Shown: positions 1 through 10,850, numbered from the stretch's first letter. The stretch is 64,000 nt of DNA from Branchipolynoe longqiensis (GCA_030323885.1 CM059203.1:1364001-1428000); one strand, 5' to 3'. Numbers and translations are program-made. Notes: a model not told the origin generated them from the letters alone.

Positions 1-236
1 CCCCAGCTGCTCCGAGGTGCCCCGAGCTGCTCCGAGGTTCCCCGAGCAGCTCCGAGGTGCCCCGAGCTGCTCCGAGGTGCCCCGAGCTGCTCCGAGGTGC
101 CCTGAGCTGCTCCGAGGTGCCCCGAGCAGCTCTGAGGTGCCCCGAGCTGCTCCGAGGTGCACCGAGCTGCTCCGAGCAGCTCCGAGGTGCCTCGAGCTGC
201 CCTGAGCTGCCCTGAGCTGCCCCGAGCTGCTCCGAG
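1..236. repeat. 20-bp GC-rich tandem repeat at the window edge
   Basis: About a dozen imperfect copies of a 20-base unit close to CCCCGAGCTGCTCCGAGGTG run from the window edge to just before the first gap. The unit has no stop in some frames, so an open frame crosses it, but the Pro-Arg-Ala-Ala-like translation is what the repeat forces and there is no sign of a gene. The array starts outside the window. Confidence 0.9.
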
Positions 237-283
237 TGAGGAAGCAGTTCGCCAGCCTGCTACTGAGTCTGGCTTAAAATTAA

Positions 284-779
284 NNNNNNNNNNNNNNNNN
301 NNNNNNNNNNNNNNNNNNNNNNNNNNNNNNNNNNNNNNNNNNNNNNNNNNNNNNNNNNNNNNNNNNNNNNNNNNNNNNNNNNNNNNNNNNNNNNNNNNNN
401 NNNNNNNNNNNNNNNNNNNNNNNNNNNNNNNNNNNNNNNNNNNNNNNNNNNNNNNNNNNNNNNNNNNNNNNNNNNNNNNNNNNNNNNNNNNNNNNNNNNN
501 NNNNNNNNNNNNNNNNNNNNNNNNNNNNNNNNNNNNNNNNNNNNNNNNNNNNNNNNNNNNNNNNNNNNNNNNNNNNNNNNNNNNNNNNNNNNNNNNNNNN
601 NNNNNNNNNNNNNNNNNNNNNNNNNNNNNNNNNNNNNNNNNNNNNNNNNNNNNNNNNNNNNNNNNNNNNNNNNNNNNNNNNNNNNNNNNNNNNNNNNNNN
701 NNNNNNNNNNNNNNNNNNNNNNNNNNNNNNNNNNNNNNNNNNNNNNNNNNNNNNNNNNNNNNNNNNNNNNNNNNNNNNN
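284..779. other. Assembly gap (N run)
   Basis: About 496 unknown bases. The left flank is the 20-bp tandem repeat, the probable cause of the break. The true size is unknown. Confidence 1.
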
Positions 780-828
780 GTCTCCAATTACAGGGCCGCT
801 AAGGACACAGACTACTGTACATTTGACA

Positions 829-888
829 GATGTTGGTTGGTTGTTGGAGTGTTAGGTCCTAGCAACATCTAAGGCTTGAATTATGGCA
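829..888 (-). mobile_element. SINE family A, tail fragment
   Basis: The reverse complement of the family A tail (CCTTAGATGTTGCTAGGACG plus the CAACAACCAACC end) is recognisable here. The head was lost or lies elsewhere. No gene is seen between this fragment and the inverted-repeat element at 1141. Confidence 0.6.
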
Positions 889-1140
889 TAGTATGCAGTT
901 AATACTAGGCATGTGTCAACAGACTATGTGCCATTTATTCAACACCTACTGTTATTCTTTGCATACCTGTTTATTCTTGCAATTATATTCATTATAAATT
1001 AAAAGCAAAGACTTCGTGTTTCAGAACAAATAACTTTCTCAGCCAAATAAAAAGTTAAACAACGAAGAACGCCCCCGCCCTAACAAAGCGATCCATAGCT
1101 TCCTGCAAATGGTGTTTTTGTGAGGCGCACTGACGGTTAA

Positions 1141-1425
1141 AGCTAGGATTCCATATATGCAGTATATGGTATGTGAATGCAAATGAGAATGCATACGATG
1201 TATGCAATTTGTGTGATCCCCAAAATATGAATACCCATGCATTTTCAGTCAGGCCATCTGATTGCGTATGCGCATTAGCGCCAATCGTTACATGGAGTGA
1301 TCCAGTTTGTCGTCTACGCACATCGCATTCGCAGTCGGACATAATGAATCAAAGCATTGTATTTACATATTTTCCATTTTATGTCACATTCGCATACTGC
1401 ATATCACGTATATGGAATCCTAGCT
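1141..1425. mobile_element. MITE with AGCTAGGATTCC ends
   Basis: The left end AGCTAGGATTCCATATATG is repeated inverted at the right end (CGTATATGGAATCCTAGCT). Subterminal GCATAC/GTATGC and GAATGC motifs recur inside in both directions. The flanks are TTAA on the left and TTAG on the right, close to a TTAA target site. There is no coding capacity, so this is a non-autonomous DNA transposon of about 285 bp. The superfamily is not determined. Confidence 0.7.
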
Positions 1426-1625
1426 TTAGGCGCTACCTTCCTTGCTGCTGCCGCCTGTGTCTACAGATATTGCGTTCATGCTTAGGACAATGATGGTTTC
1501 GCTAAGCATGCCTTCATTATTTAGAGGCTGCGTGACTGGGTGGGCGCTGAGGGGTGGAGTAGGAACAACGCACCATTAGTACCCGCAGTGTCCGCCAGGT
1601 GGGGCGCGTGGTTAAATTACCGCGT

Positions 1626-1665
1626 GGGGGGGGGGAGAGAGGGGGGGGGGGGGTGAGAGAGGAGG
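1626..1665 (+). repeat. G-run tract (possible G-quadruplex)
   Basis: Runs of 10 and 13 G are separated by GAGAGAG. The tract is long enough for a G-quadruplex on the + strand. No gene is attached. Confidence 0.7.
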
Positions 1666-1744
1666 ACGCACAAACTGCACACTGCGCTGGGCATTGTGTT
1701 GCCCTTGTCTTTGCCACCACCTTCTCTAATTTAGGTGTTTGAAT

Positions 1745-1912
1745 TGACTATTGGGGTTTTATGTCCTAGTAGCTTCCTATGTCACATCATGGCGGGTACT
1801 GACGTATGACAGTGCGCACTTGTGGTGACTGTATAGTACTGCCCCACTGGGACACCAGGCCACTGGCACCATGACCCGATATCCCGCACAGTCACATTAT
1901 CCTGATACTGAT
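1745..1912 (-). mobile_element. SINE family A, 5'-truncated copy
   Basis: This is the reverse complement of the family A body and tail: the ACGTAAAAC-like end, the CACTATAAAG block and the GATATC.GGTCATGGTG block. It stops where the minisatellite begins near 1913, so the tRNA-like head is missing. Confidence 0.8.
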
Positions 1913-3420
1913 GGTAATCTAGTAATAGCTATGTGGAATATTAGTGACATGGTAATCTGGTAATACTAATATATAATATATGAAAGGATGCTGTAACAAA
2001 CCACAATGGGATGGGATCCTCTCCCACAGGCCTATATGTCATCTGCGTAGATGTACATAGCATGCTAAGTTATCATATACAGGTTAGGAAAAAACTTGAA
2101 AATAAAAAAAAAACTAATATAGAAACTACTAACACCCAAAACCGCAAAGGTTGGCCTGAGAAAGATCAGGTAAAGACTCCTGAGTGCAGGACCAAACCAA
2201 TCCAGTATCACAGCTGTCCAGCGTTGAAAACAAGCGCCCTCACGGGAGCTTATACGTTATGGGCAGAATAAAAAAACTTGTCACAAAAAAATATAATAAT
2301 AAATATGTGTGGAGTATTAGTGAGATGGCACTGTGGTAATAGCTATGTGGAATATTAGTGACACAGGGCACTAGTAATACTAATATATATGTGTGACACA
2401 GTATTACTATTAACGACAAAGTGCAGTGATAATAGCTATGTGGAATATTAGCGACACGGTTCTGTGGTAATGGCTATATGGAATATTAGTGATGCAGGAC
2501 TCTGGTAATAGCTATGTGGAATATTAGTAACACGTTACTGTGGTAACACTAATATAGATGTAGAGTATTAGTGACACTGTACTATGGTAATAGCTATATG
2601 GAATATTAGTGACATGGCACTGTCGTAATAGATATGTGGAATATTTGTGACACAGTGCTCTGCTAATAGATATGTGGAATATTAGTGACACAGGGCTCTG
2701 GTAATAGCTATGTGGAATATTAGTGACACAGGGCTCTGGTAATACTAATATATATGTGGAATATTAGCAACACAGTACTGTGGTAATAGCTGTGTGGAAT
2801 ATTAGTGACACGGGGCTCTGTAAATAGCTATGTGGAATATCAGTGACACAGGGCTCTGGTAATAGCTATGTTGAATATTAGTGACACAGGGCTCTGGTAA
2901 TACTAATATATATGTGGAATATTAGCGACACAGTACTGTGGTAATAACTATGTGGAATATTAGTGACACAGGGCTCTGTAAATAGCTATGTGGAATATCA
3001 GTGACACGGGGCTCTGGTAATAATGATGTGGAATATCAGTGACACAGGGCTCTGGTAATATTAATATATATGTGGAATATTAGTGACATGGTACTGTGGT
3101 ATGAGCAATGTTGAATATCAGTGACACAGGGCTCTGGTACTACTACTATAAATGTGGAATATTAGCGACACGGTACTGTGGTATGAGCAATGTTGAATAT
3201 CAGTGACACAGGGCTTTGGTACTACTACTATAAATGTGGAATATTAGCGACACGGTACTGTGGTATGAGCAATGTTGAATATCAGTGACACAGGGCTCTG
3301 GTACTACTACTATAAATGTGGAATATTTGCGACATGGTACTGTGGTACGAGCCATGTGGAATATCATTGCCGCAGTTCTGTATTACAACCCGTGCTAATA
3401 AATATATGCACAGAAAGAAT
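1913..3420. repeat. 38-bp minisatellite with higher-order 82-bp unit
   Basis: The tandem array has a unit of about 38 bases near GGTAATAGCTATGTGGAAT followed by ATTAGTGACACAGGGCTCT. From about 3101 two variant units alternate and form an 82-base higher-order repeat (starts at 3101, 3183 and 3265). An interspersed repeat (1981-2295) interrupts the array. Short open frames across it are repeat artefacts. Confidence 0.9.
1981..2295 (+). mobile_element. Interspersed repeat B inserted in the minisatellite
   Basis: The segment from GAAAGGATGCTGTAACAAA to the A-rich end matches 8118-8445 closely (same GGGATCCTCTCCC, GTAGATGTACATAG, CCAGC.TTGAAAACAAGC and TTATACGTTATGGGCAGA blocks). Minisatellite units lie on both sides, so it is an insertion. 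The class is unknown; the A-rich end suggests a retroelement. Confidence 0.7.
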
Positions 3421-3741
3421 GCGTGGAGACGCACAAACCTCTTCAGGTCACCTCACAAATCACACTCTCCATGCACTACTTCCTGTGTGCACTCACACCG
3501 ACGCCGAGCACTGCGCTTGAAGAGTGATCTATATGTGGCTTAATGGACGGACTGGGAACTGGCAAGGTCATCACCATATTGCGCATGCGCTCTCAATAAC
3601 CCCGGTACCGCAACTTCCGGTGCCCGGTTCCAGCATCCTGTGTGAGTGCGCAGTGGGGTGTGGGTATTTCCGACAGGTGGCGTGTTTGTCGCAGTGTTGA
3701 TGCGATTGGCGCCCTCTGGTGGAATTGATGATAAATTATTT
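3421..3741. other. Unassigned stretch
   Basis: I recognise no gene or repeat here. The part from about 3560 to 3700 is GC-richer (GCGCATGCGC, CCGGTACCGC) but has no supported exon. Confidence 0.5.
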
Positions 3742-4098
3742 TGTTTTGTTTGTTGTTTTACATCCTAGCACCATCTAAGGTCATATCAGGATGGGTAGCG
3801 ACTTGTGACAGTGCACTCATGGTGACTTTATCGTGTGGTCCCACTTGGAGACTAGCCCACCAGCACCCTGACCTGATATCCCACTCAGTCACATTATCAT
3901 GACACTGAGACAACCAGTTCTTGCCGTATCCTAATAATGCCAAGCACCAGGCTAGGAAGCAACAAGTGTAAATTGTTAAGTCATTAGTTTGACTCGACTA
4001 AGGTTCGACCCATAAACCCATGGGTTCGGATCCCCTAATCTCCCAAAACATGAGACGGACGCTCAACCCATACATCCGTCCCGTCTGGTCAGATAAAT
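3742..4098 (-). mobile_element. SINE family A, near full-length
   Basis: Reading the minus strand, a tRNA-like head with A-box (GGCCGAATGAGTTAGAGC-like) and B-box (GGTTCGAACC-like) is followed by the family body and the GTTGCTAGGACGTAAAAC tail. On the + strand the copy runs from the tail at 3742 to the head ending CCGTCTGGTC near 4098. It is diverged and not coding. Confidence 0.85.
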
Positions 4099-4248
4099 AA
4101 TAGACCTTGCCGGAACCTGAATACGAAATGCAGGTCCTCCCGACCTTATCAGGAATGCAGAGAAATAGCCCTCTGGTTCCCGGCAGACATCTTCCGATAT
4201 CGCCGATTACCGGCAGTACTCTACCTGCACACTTGTGGCATTCACGAT

Positions 4249-4583
4249 ACCGGACCCGGTGGTCCAGTCGGTAGAGTGCAGGCTTCCCGTGTGGAAGTTC
4301 TAGAGTTCAAAATCCCGGCCGAGTCAAATCAATGAATTACAAAATTGATACTTGTCACTTCCTAGCCTGGCGATTGGCATTACTAGGATAGGGCAAGGAC
4401 TGATTAGCTCAGCATCAGGATCATGTGACTGAGTGGGATATTGGGTTATGATGCCGTTGGCCTGATCTCCCGGTGCGGCGGCACTATGAAGTCACCATGA
4501 ATGTGCATTGACACAAGTTGGTACCTGTCCTGATGTGACCATAGATGTTGCTAGGATGCAAAACTCCAACAAATAAACAACCA
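4249..4583 (+). mobile_element. SINE family A, full-length
   Basis: The head CCGGTGGTCCAGTCGGTAGA with a B-box (GAGTTCAAAATCCC) leads into the body (TAGGATAGGGCAAGGACTG, GTGACTGAGTGGGATATT) and the tail ATGTTGCTAGGATGCAAAAC ending in AAATAAACAACCAAA. It lies head to head with the minus copy at 3742-4098, about 150 bases apart. Confidence 0.85.
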
Positions 4584-4685
4584 AAGCATTCATGACATTT
4601 TGTGAATATAATGGACTTGTTGCGTCTGACTTGCCTGTTATTGATTTCTAGGTGTACGATTTTCCGAATGGCTGCTGTGATACAG

Positions 4686-4878
4686 ATATTAGAGATACAG
4701 CTTGACCCCATTATATTGCGATCGTTCAGGTCCATGGAATGCAATCGTAAAAGTATTGCGATCGCGCTAAATCAGGGTTCAGTTTACTGAATTTACTTTG
4801 AGTTAAAGAATTCTGGGTCCCATGAATCATTGCGTTATATCGGATTCGCGTTAAATCGGGGTGCGTTATAATGGGGTG
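4686..4878. mobile_element. pogo/Tigger-like MITE, copy 1
   Basis: The copy begins near ATACAGCTTGACCCCATTATA and ends TATAATGGGG, with GCGATCG and GTTAAATCGGGGT blocks inside. The CCCATTATA/TATAATGGG inverted ends, next to a TACAG-type terminus, resemble Tc1/mariner-superfamily pogo/Tigger MITEs. A second copy (5573-5771) lies beyond the element at 4883-5569. Confidence 0.6.
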
Positions 4879-4882
4879 TTAT

Positions 4883-5569
4883 GGGGCTGTCACACTACGA
4901 CGTAACGACGTCAACGTAGGGAGAACGTGAAGAACGTTGAACTTCTAGGCGTAGTATGCAAATTTGGGCAGAAGTTGAACGTGGATGCAGCATAGTGGAC
5001 GAGAGCGTAACGTTGGTAAAGCATAGTGATACCGTCAATCCCCGAGAGAGGACACGTCACTACGTTCACGGAACGTTATGAACTTTATTCCATCGCCAGA
5101 AGAACGTTACATGACGTTAGCTATGTCGTGACACGTTGAACGTACGTTGAATGCACGTTCTCCTGACGTTCTCCTGACGTTCTCCTGACGTTCTCCTGAC
5201 GTTCTCCTGACGTTCCCATTAAGCCTCGTAGGCTTTTGCACTTGGTTTAATGTGGGTCAACGTAGTGGAACGTAGTGGAACGTAGTTGAACGTAGTGAGC
5301 AGCGTTGAAATAACGTCCATTTAACGTCATTGACGTTCACTGAACGTGAACAGAACGTACGGCGAACGTAAACCCTTAAGTTTGACCTACGTCGAAAGTT
5401 TTGAACATGTCCAAAACCTTGACGTAACTCGACATAACACGACGTAATGTGACGTAGCTCGACGTCATTCTAACGTCATTCTGACGTCATCATGACGTAA
5501 CCCAACGTCATGACGAAAAATGCCCACGTTAGGCTCACGTTGGCTCGTTACGTCGTAGTGTGACAGGGG
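4883..5569. mobile_element. TTAA-type MITE with ACGT-rich body (core family)
   Basis: The inverted ends GGGGCTGTCACACTACGACG and CGTCGTAGTGTGACAGGGG are flanked by TAT on both sides. The body is made almost wholly of ACGT/CGTC/GACGTAAC words in both directions, including six CTCCTGACGTTC-like 12-mers near 5158-5215. At 5398-5417 is the near-palindrome GTTTTGAACATGTCCAAAAC, shared with four other elements in this window. It has no coding capacity. Confidence 0.75.
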
Positions 5570-5572
5570 TAT

Positions 5573-5771
5573 CAGAGATACAGCTTGGCCCATTATATTG
5601 CGATCGTTCAGGTCCATGGAATGCAATTGTAAAAGTATTGTGAATGCGCTAAATCGGGGTTCAGTTTACTGAATTTACTCTGAGTTAAAGAATTCTGGGT
5701 CCCATGAATCATCGCCTTATATCGGAATTCGCGTTAAATCGGGGTGCGTTATAATGGGATTTCACTGTATT
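5573..5771. mobile_element. pogo/Tigger-like MITE, copy 2
   Basis: This is nearly the same sequence as 4686-4878 and keeps the right end TATAATGGGATTTCACTGTAT, where copy 1 is cut short. The left end ATACAGCTTGGCCCATTATA pairs with it. The two copies are in the same orientation on either side of the ACGT-rich element. Confidence 0.65.
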
Positions 5772-5785
5772 TATATTAGACAGTT

Positions 5786-6190
5786 GATTGATTACCTCAG
5801 TTTGAAGTATCCTTTATTATAAAGCATTAAATTTAGATATATTTAAAGTGAAAACAAACAGAAAAAGCTTGCTTTATTTAACGACACCTCTAGACCACAT
5901 TGATTTTTATCATCGGCCATTGGACATCAAACATATGGTCATTCTCACATATTTCTTTGGAGGAAACCCGCTGCCACTACATAGGCTACTATTTCCGATA
6001 AGCAAGTGGTATTTTATATGCACTTTCCCACAGACAGGACAGCACATACCACAGCCTTTGATGAACCAATTGTGGACCACTGGTTGGTTGAAGTGAAAGC
6101 ATGCCAAATTAATGTTGGCATGCACATGGAAATGCTGGCACCAGAGGCTTCAGCAGTAAAGGCTTCTATTAGATTGATTTAGTATGCCTT
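5786..6190. mobile_element. Repeat E (MITE-like), split by a SINE
   Basis: The blocks GTTTGAAGTA..CTTTATT, AGATATATTTAAAGTGAAAAC and CATGCCAAATTAATGTTGGC are the same words found at 45600-45680, 47660-47890, 57110-57170 and 58860-58940. The copy is interrupted by SINE D at 5855-6090, with AAGTGAAA on both sides as a likely target-site duplication. Confidence 0.55.
5855..6090 (-). mobile_element. SINE family D, 5'-truncated
   Basis: The reverse complement of the D body is seen: TTTATTTAACGAC.CCTCTAGA, ACATATGGTCATTCT.ACAT, TTTCTTTGGAGGAAACC and CACAGACAGGACAGCACATA. It ends near CCACTGGTTGG without the tRNA-like head. The short open frame inside is a repeat artefact. Confidence 0.8.
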
Positions 6191-6404
6191 CTAATTTCTC
6201 TGCAGCAACAGTGTAGAGTGTTGTCAACACCATTTATGCCTGTAATAAAATAAAGGCACCATTACTAATCTGCAGATCAACATGATCGAATCATGTCAGA
6301 ATGATTAGTTTATTAATTTAATCTATATTCTAATGAGAGCTGCAGGGGAAGAGTAATTTTAATGAGCATGATATTGTTGGCCCATATCGATACTCTGCTA
6401 AACC

Positions 6405-7112
6405 CTCTCACACACACACCCACACGCACCCACACACACCGACTCACTCACACACACCCACACACACCCACACACACACACCCACACCCACACACTCACA
6501 CACCCACACACACCCACCCACACCGACACCCACACACACCCACGCACACACCCACCCACACCCACCCACACCCACCCACCCACACCCACCCACCCACCCA
6601 CACACACACCCACACACCCACACACCTACCCACACACCCCCACATACACCCACACATCCACACACACACCCACACACACACACCTACACCGACACACACC
6701 CACACACACACACCGACACACACCCACACCTACCCACACCCACCCACACCCAGACACACACCCACACACACACACATACCCAAACACACACATACCCACA
6801 CATACCCACACACACACCCACACCCCTACACACACCCACACATACACCCTCACACACGCACCCACACACACCCATACACACCCACACACCCACACCCATA
6901 CACACCCACACACACATACACTCACACACCCACACACCCACACACACACCCACACCCCCACCCACACCCACAGCCACACACCCACACACCTACACACATA
7001 CACCCACCCACACATACACACCCACACATACACACCCACCCACACCCAGACACACACCCACACCCACATACACCCACACACACCCACAACCACCCACACA
7101 CACCCACACACA
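6405..7112. repeat. CACACCCA-rich microsatellite/minisatellite
   Basis: About 700 bases are made only of CACA, CACCCA, TACACC and close variants, so long frames are open on both strands (Thr-His-Pro or Val-Cys-Gly). The strand is strongly skewed, with C and A on + and G and T on -. No gene. Confidence 0.95.
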
Positions 7113-7664
7113 CAGTATCCTCGGGTTTCACAGGATTAGCTATGATGTATATTGATCCCTCTCCTGATGACTTGTAAATGCATGCACTGTTGTTTACTGT
7201 TGACGGGCACACCCACTTTTAGGAGCCCTCTCGTGTGCTGATGTGTAGGGTGGGTAATTATATTGCACTGAGCCGCGTTATTACATTAATGACATAACTA
7301 CGTCACACAACGTCCTGCAAGTGGTGCTTAGGGATGCTACGATCAACAAATGTCTCTAATTAATTACATTAGAATGTGGTGATCAACACCAAGACCTGCG
7401 GGCCTTGTCCTGACAAATGTGACAAGACTTCCGGGAAGTGAGGTTTCAATATCAGAAAATGTCAAATCGGGGCATTTCAGTTTGTTTTCCTAATATCCTA
7501 AAAGCATTGGTATATATACTAGTGTATATATAGCATTTTGAAAATTGTGAAATTGTTTTCAGACAAGTGGATACTTTAATATATATGATATGAGATGGCT
7601 CTGGTCATGCTAAATTGGAATCAGATGAACTCAATGTCTTTCTTCTTTGTGTGGTATACGAGTT
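7113..7664. other. Unassigned AT-rich stretch
   Basis: I see no gene. A palindromic TATATACTAGTGTATATATA lies near 7511. Nothing else stands out. Confidence 0.5.
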
Positions 7665-7800
7665 GAATTAAGCAGGTGAACTTTCAATCTTAGATAATTA
7701 GTCTTCCCCATTCCATTACTCCTTCCAGTACACTAATAATGCCTAGGGCCAGGCTAGGTGGCGACAAGTATACATTTTTATGTCATTGTGTTAAACGGCT
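7665..7800 (-). mobile_element. SINE A/B hybrid, minus copy
   Basis: On + the order is family B tail (AAGCAGGTGAACTTTCA..GTCTTCCCCATTCCATTACT) and then family A head region (CACTAATAATGCC.AGGGCCAGGCTAGG). This is the same A-head/B-tail join seen at 12335, 22660 and 47290. Confidence 0.6.
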
Positions 7801-8030
7801 AAGGCTCAAATCTGTGGCTGTGTAGGCAGGCTATAGTGAAATCAATACAGACAAAGAGAAAGGAAGAGTATAAAGTGTAAAGAAGAAGAGAGATTCAAGC
7901 CCTCTGGTTTATTATTTATATGGTTACATGCGTTCATTGTAGAGTATCACCCAACCCTTTTCCCCCAATGGGAAAGAAGCATTCTTGGCCCTACCAATAG
8001 CGATCTAGCATTCCTGATCCCCATGGCTAC
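7795..8030 (-). mobile_element. LTR-like repeat F, partial
   Basis: On the minus strand it matches 13690-14055: ATATAAATAATAAACCAGAG, then TACTCTTCCTTTCTCTTTGTC and the CTGCCTACACA.CCACA end. An LTR-type class is possible; see the entry at 24497. Confidence 0.45.
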
Positions 8031-8090
8031 CAGTGTCACGAGTTGGTACCCGTCCTGATATGACCTTAGGATATAATGTAAACCTCCAAG
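8031..8090 (+). mobile_element. SINE family A, tail fragment
   Basis: GTGTCACGAGTTGGTACCCG followed by TCCTGATATGACCTTAG is the end of family A without its head. Confidence 0.6.
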
Positions 8091-8109
8091 TGCACTATCT
8101 AAGGACAGG

Positions 8110-8612
8110 GTTTAGGTGAAAGGATGCTGTAACAAATTATTTTTTTAATCTGAATGCAACGGGATCCTCTCCCGCAAGCCTGCATGTCACCCAAGTAGAT
8201 GTACATAGTAGGCTAAGGTATCATTACTCAGACTAGACAACAAAACTGGAAAATTACAAAAAAACTAACATAGGCTATTACTAACAACCAAAATTGCAGA
8301 AGGCTGACCCGAGCAGACACAGGTAAACACTCCTGGGCAAAGGAACAGATCAAGACAGCACCACAGCTGTCCAGCATTGAAAACAAGCACCCTGACAGGA
8401 GCTTATACGTTATGGGCAGAGTAAATACCTCGTCAATAAAAAAACAAAAAAACAAAAAAAGAAACAAACATTAATATTCTACAATTTAGCTTGATATCTA
8501 GTTTTGAGAAAATAATATGGAGACATGCAATGTGAAAAGGGTGAAACACCAGTGCTCTGGTCCTGAGGAGAGAACTATTCAGATGAATAAAGTATTTACT
8601 AAAAAAAAAAGA
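8110..8612 (+). mobile_element. Repeat B followed by a LINE-type 3' end
   Basis: 8118-8445 is the repeat B seen at 1981-2295. After it, ACCAGTGCTCTGGTCCTGAG to GAATAAAGTATTTACT plus a poly(A) run (to about 8612) matches the 3' end of the LINE copy at 50271-51274 (ACCAGTGCTCTGGCGCTGAC to GAATAAAATACATTTAGT plus A run). At least the last 80 bases are therefore a LINE 3' end. Confidence 0.55.
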
Positions 8613-8615
8613 AGA

Positions 8616-9060
8616 AATTTTTAAATAAAAAATACTGGGACCTATGAAATACGTATTAACCAATATGTCACCATGGTTACTGCTCATTCCAAAGCCTCAG
8701 GCTCCAAACCCTATATCAGGCAATTACTTTTGAATTGACCGCCAACCAGTTGATGTCTTCGCTTACCTTAAAGCGTAACCACATGTGAAGGAACGTCAGT
8801 GAACATCGGGCACAGCTTACCTGAAATAAACAAACCGAGATGAATTCTCCGAAGGTCATGACCTCTATTTGTTAGCACAAAGCGCACAGGTGTTGTGTTG
8901 ATCACCACGCTGAGACGTAACTAATTATGGACTTCATTAATGGGAACTAGCCTAAGCAACAGAAATTGCCAGTCACATTTGACCTATGTGAACAAAACAT
9001 TAAGAAATTGTGATAATGTCATTTCTTAAAATTTTCTTTTTGATGGGATGTTTATGCTGT
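8616..9060. other. Unassigned stretch
   Basis: No gene or named repeat is seen. Confidence 0.4.
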
Positions 9061-9360
9061 CCATAGCATATAAGCTTGGATGATTGAGCTTGTTTTCAAT
9101 GCTGGGCAGTTATCGGTCTGTGTTTCTTAAGATTATGGTTTGTGGTTAGTGATCTGTGTTAGTTTTTTCTTAATTTTCTTGGTAAGAGTCTTCCTCTTTT
9201 TATTTTTTTCTACACTTAATTCTAGACTAGCCTATTATATTTACATATTATAGGCTTGTACGTAATAGGTAGTTGGTCTATGTTTGGATTTGATGTTATC
9301 TGGCTGTTTTCTGGCAGGGGGTCACCTCTCATGGGCTGTCCAGCTATCATAAATAAATGT
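9061..9360 (-). mobile_element. Repeat B relative, opposite orientation
   Basis: GCTTGTTTTCAATGCTGGGC, TAGTGATCTGTGTTAGTTTTT and the TTATCTGGCTGTTTTC.GGCA blocks correspond to the reverse complement of the repeat at 8118-8445 and 15190-15770. It is diverged. Confidence 0.45.
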
Positions 9361-9669
9361 TCATGGTACTTCAATAGTATTCAGCAGGACATTTGAAATA
9401 TAATAGTAAACGATAGATGTATTTCCATCAATTTGGGATACTTGGGATTGCCAACTATTTCACCAAGGTATAATGCGAATTGTAAACTTCTGAGAAATTG
9501 TTCGATCCACTCTATCCAACATTGAGCGATTATTTTGGTCATCATATTGTTTAAATATTTGAGACAATTACCCCAAAAAGGCAAAGAATATTTTGTTCAG
9601 TTTGGTTGTCTGAACTAATGTATGTCAGATCTGACTTGATAGACTTGCCCAACATGGGAGACAGGGCTG
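9361..9669. other. Unassigned stretch
   Basis: AT-rich with no gene or named repeat. Confidence 0.4.
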
Positions 9670-9850
9670 TCAACATTATCCTAATACTGAGCAAACAAGT
9701 CCTTCCCCTATCCTACTGCTAGGATAGCCAGCGACAAGTATCAATTTGATATGTCATTAGTTTAGCTCAGTCGGTGTTCAAATCCACAACCTCCTACACA
9801 AGAGACCAGGGGGTGTTCTCATTCATTCAACCACTGCGTCCTCATGAAGC
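9670..9850 (-). mobile_element. SINE family A, truncated
   Basis: The reverse-complement body (ATTATCCTAATACTGAGC, CCTATCCTACTGCTAGGATAGCC, GACAAGTATCAATTTG) runs into a decayed tRNA-like head. Confidence 0.65.
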
Positions 9851-9948
9851 CTACCCTTTAAGAGTTTTTTTATTAGTAAGACACCTACCATATATTTCCC
9901 AATAGAAGCACACCCCCCATTTGAAGATTGAAAGCACGCACAAATGTA

Positions 9949-10115
9949 CGATCATGTTCAGACTGAATGCACATAAAATAAGATAATCCCACTTTTATTT
10001 CCGAGGCAAGACAAAAACAAATCAAAATTTTCGATCATATTCAGACTGAATGCACATAAAATAAGACAATCCCACTTTATTTCAGAGGCACGACAAAAAC
10101 AAATCCATGAAATTC
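9949..10115. repeat. 83-bp tandem duplication
   Basis: CGATCAT.TTCAGACTGAATG to GACAAAAACAAATC occurs twice in a row (starts at 9949 and 10032) with few changes. No gene is seen around it. Confidence 0.8.
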
Positions 10116-10179
10116 TTTAACTTTGAATAGACATGCATCCATGTGTCTGCACTCGCGCAGTGCATGTCTATTGGGACAT

Positions 10180-10850
10180 ATACAGCATATGGTTATTTCT
10201 TAGTAAGACATATACTCAGTTATTAATTAGTAAGATGCCTACATGGTTATTTACTAGTAAGCCACCTCTGTGGTCATTTATTGGTAAGACAGCAATCAAT
10301 ATTAAATAGTAAAACACATATATGGTTATTTATTACTAAGACATATATGGCTATATGGTTATATAAGATGCCTACATGGTTATTTATTAGTAAGCCACCT
10401 CTGTGGTCATTTATTGGTAAGACATCAATCAATATGGTTATTAAAGACATCAATCAATATTTAATAGTAAACACATATATGGTTATTTATTACTAAGACA
10501 TATATGGTTATATGGTTATATAAGATGCCTACATGGTTATTTACTAGTAAGCCACCTCTGTGGTCATTTATTTGTAACACATCAATCAATATTAAATAGT
10601 AAAACACATATATGGTTATTTATTACTAAGACATATATGGTTATATGGTTATATAAGATGCCTACATGGTTATTTACTAGTAAGACACCTATGTGGTCAT
10701 TTATTGGTAAGACATCAATCAATATTAAATACTAAAACACATGTATGGTTATTTATTAGTAAGACATATATGATTATGTGGTTATATAAGACGCCTACAT
10801 GGTTATTTATTAGTAAGACGCGCCTGTGGTTATTCATTAGTAATACGCGC
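10180..10850. repeat. TATGGTTATTTATTAGTAAGAC minisatellite with higher-order units
   Basis: Units of about 25-30 bases around TGGTTATTTATTAGTAAGAC are grouped into blocks of about 140 bases that start again near 10362, 10518, 10650 and 10784 (each TATATAAGATGCCTACATGG or close to it). Open frames within it are artefacts. Confidence 0.85.

Noticed and set aside
157..855. 232-codon frame across the first gap
   Set aside because: Most of it is N; the ends are tandem repeat and SINE sequence.
1173..1493. 106-codon frame over the MITE at 1141-1425
   Set aside because: Crosses an inverted-repeat element and has no resemblance to any protein I know.
5848..6096. Small + frame in a SINE D copy (and the similar one at 54267-54491)
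   Set aside because: Same translation recurs wherever reversed SINE D occurs, so it is repeat-derived.
6362..7177. 271-codon Thr-His-Pro open frame and Val-Cys-Gly frames on the other strand
   Set aside because: Forced by the CACACCCA simple repeat; frames are open on both strands and no unique protein sequence is attached.
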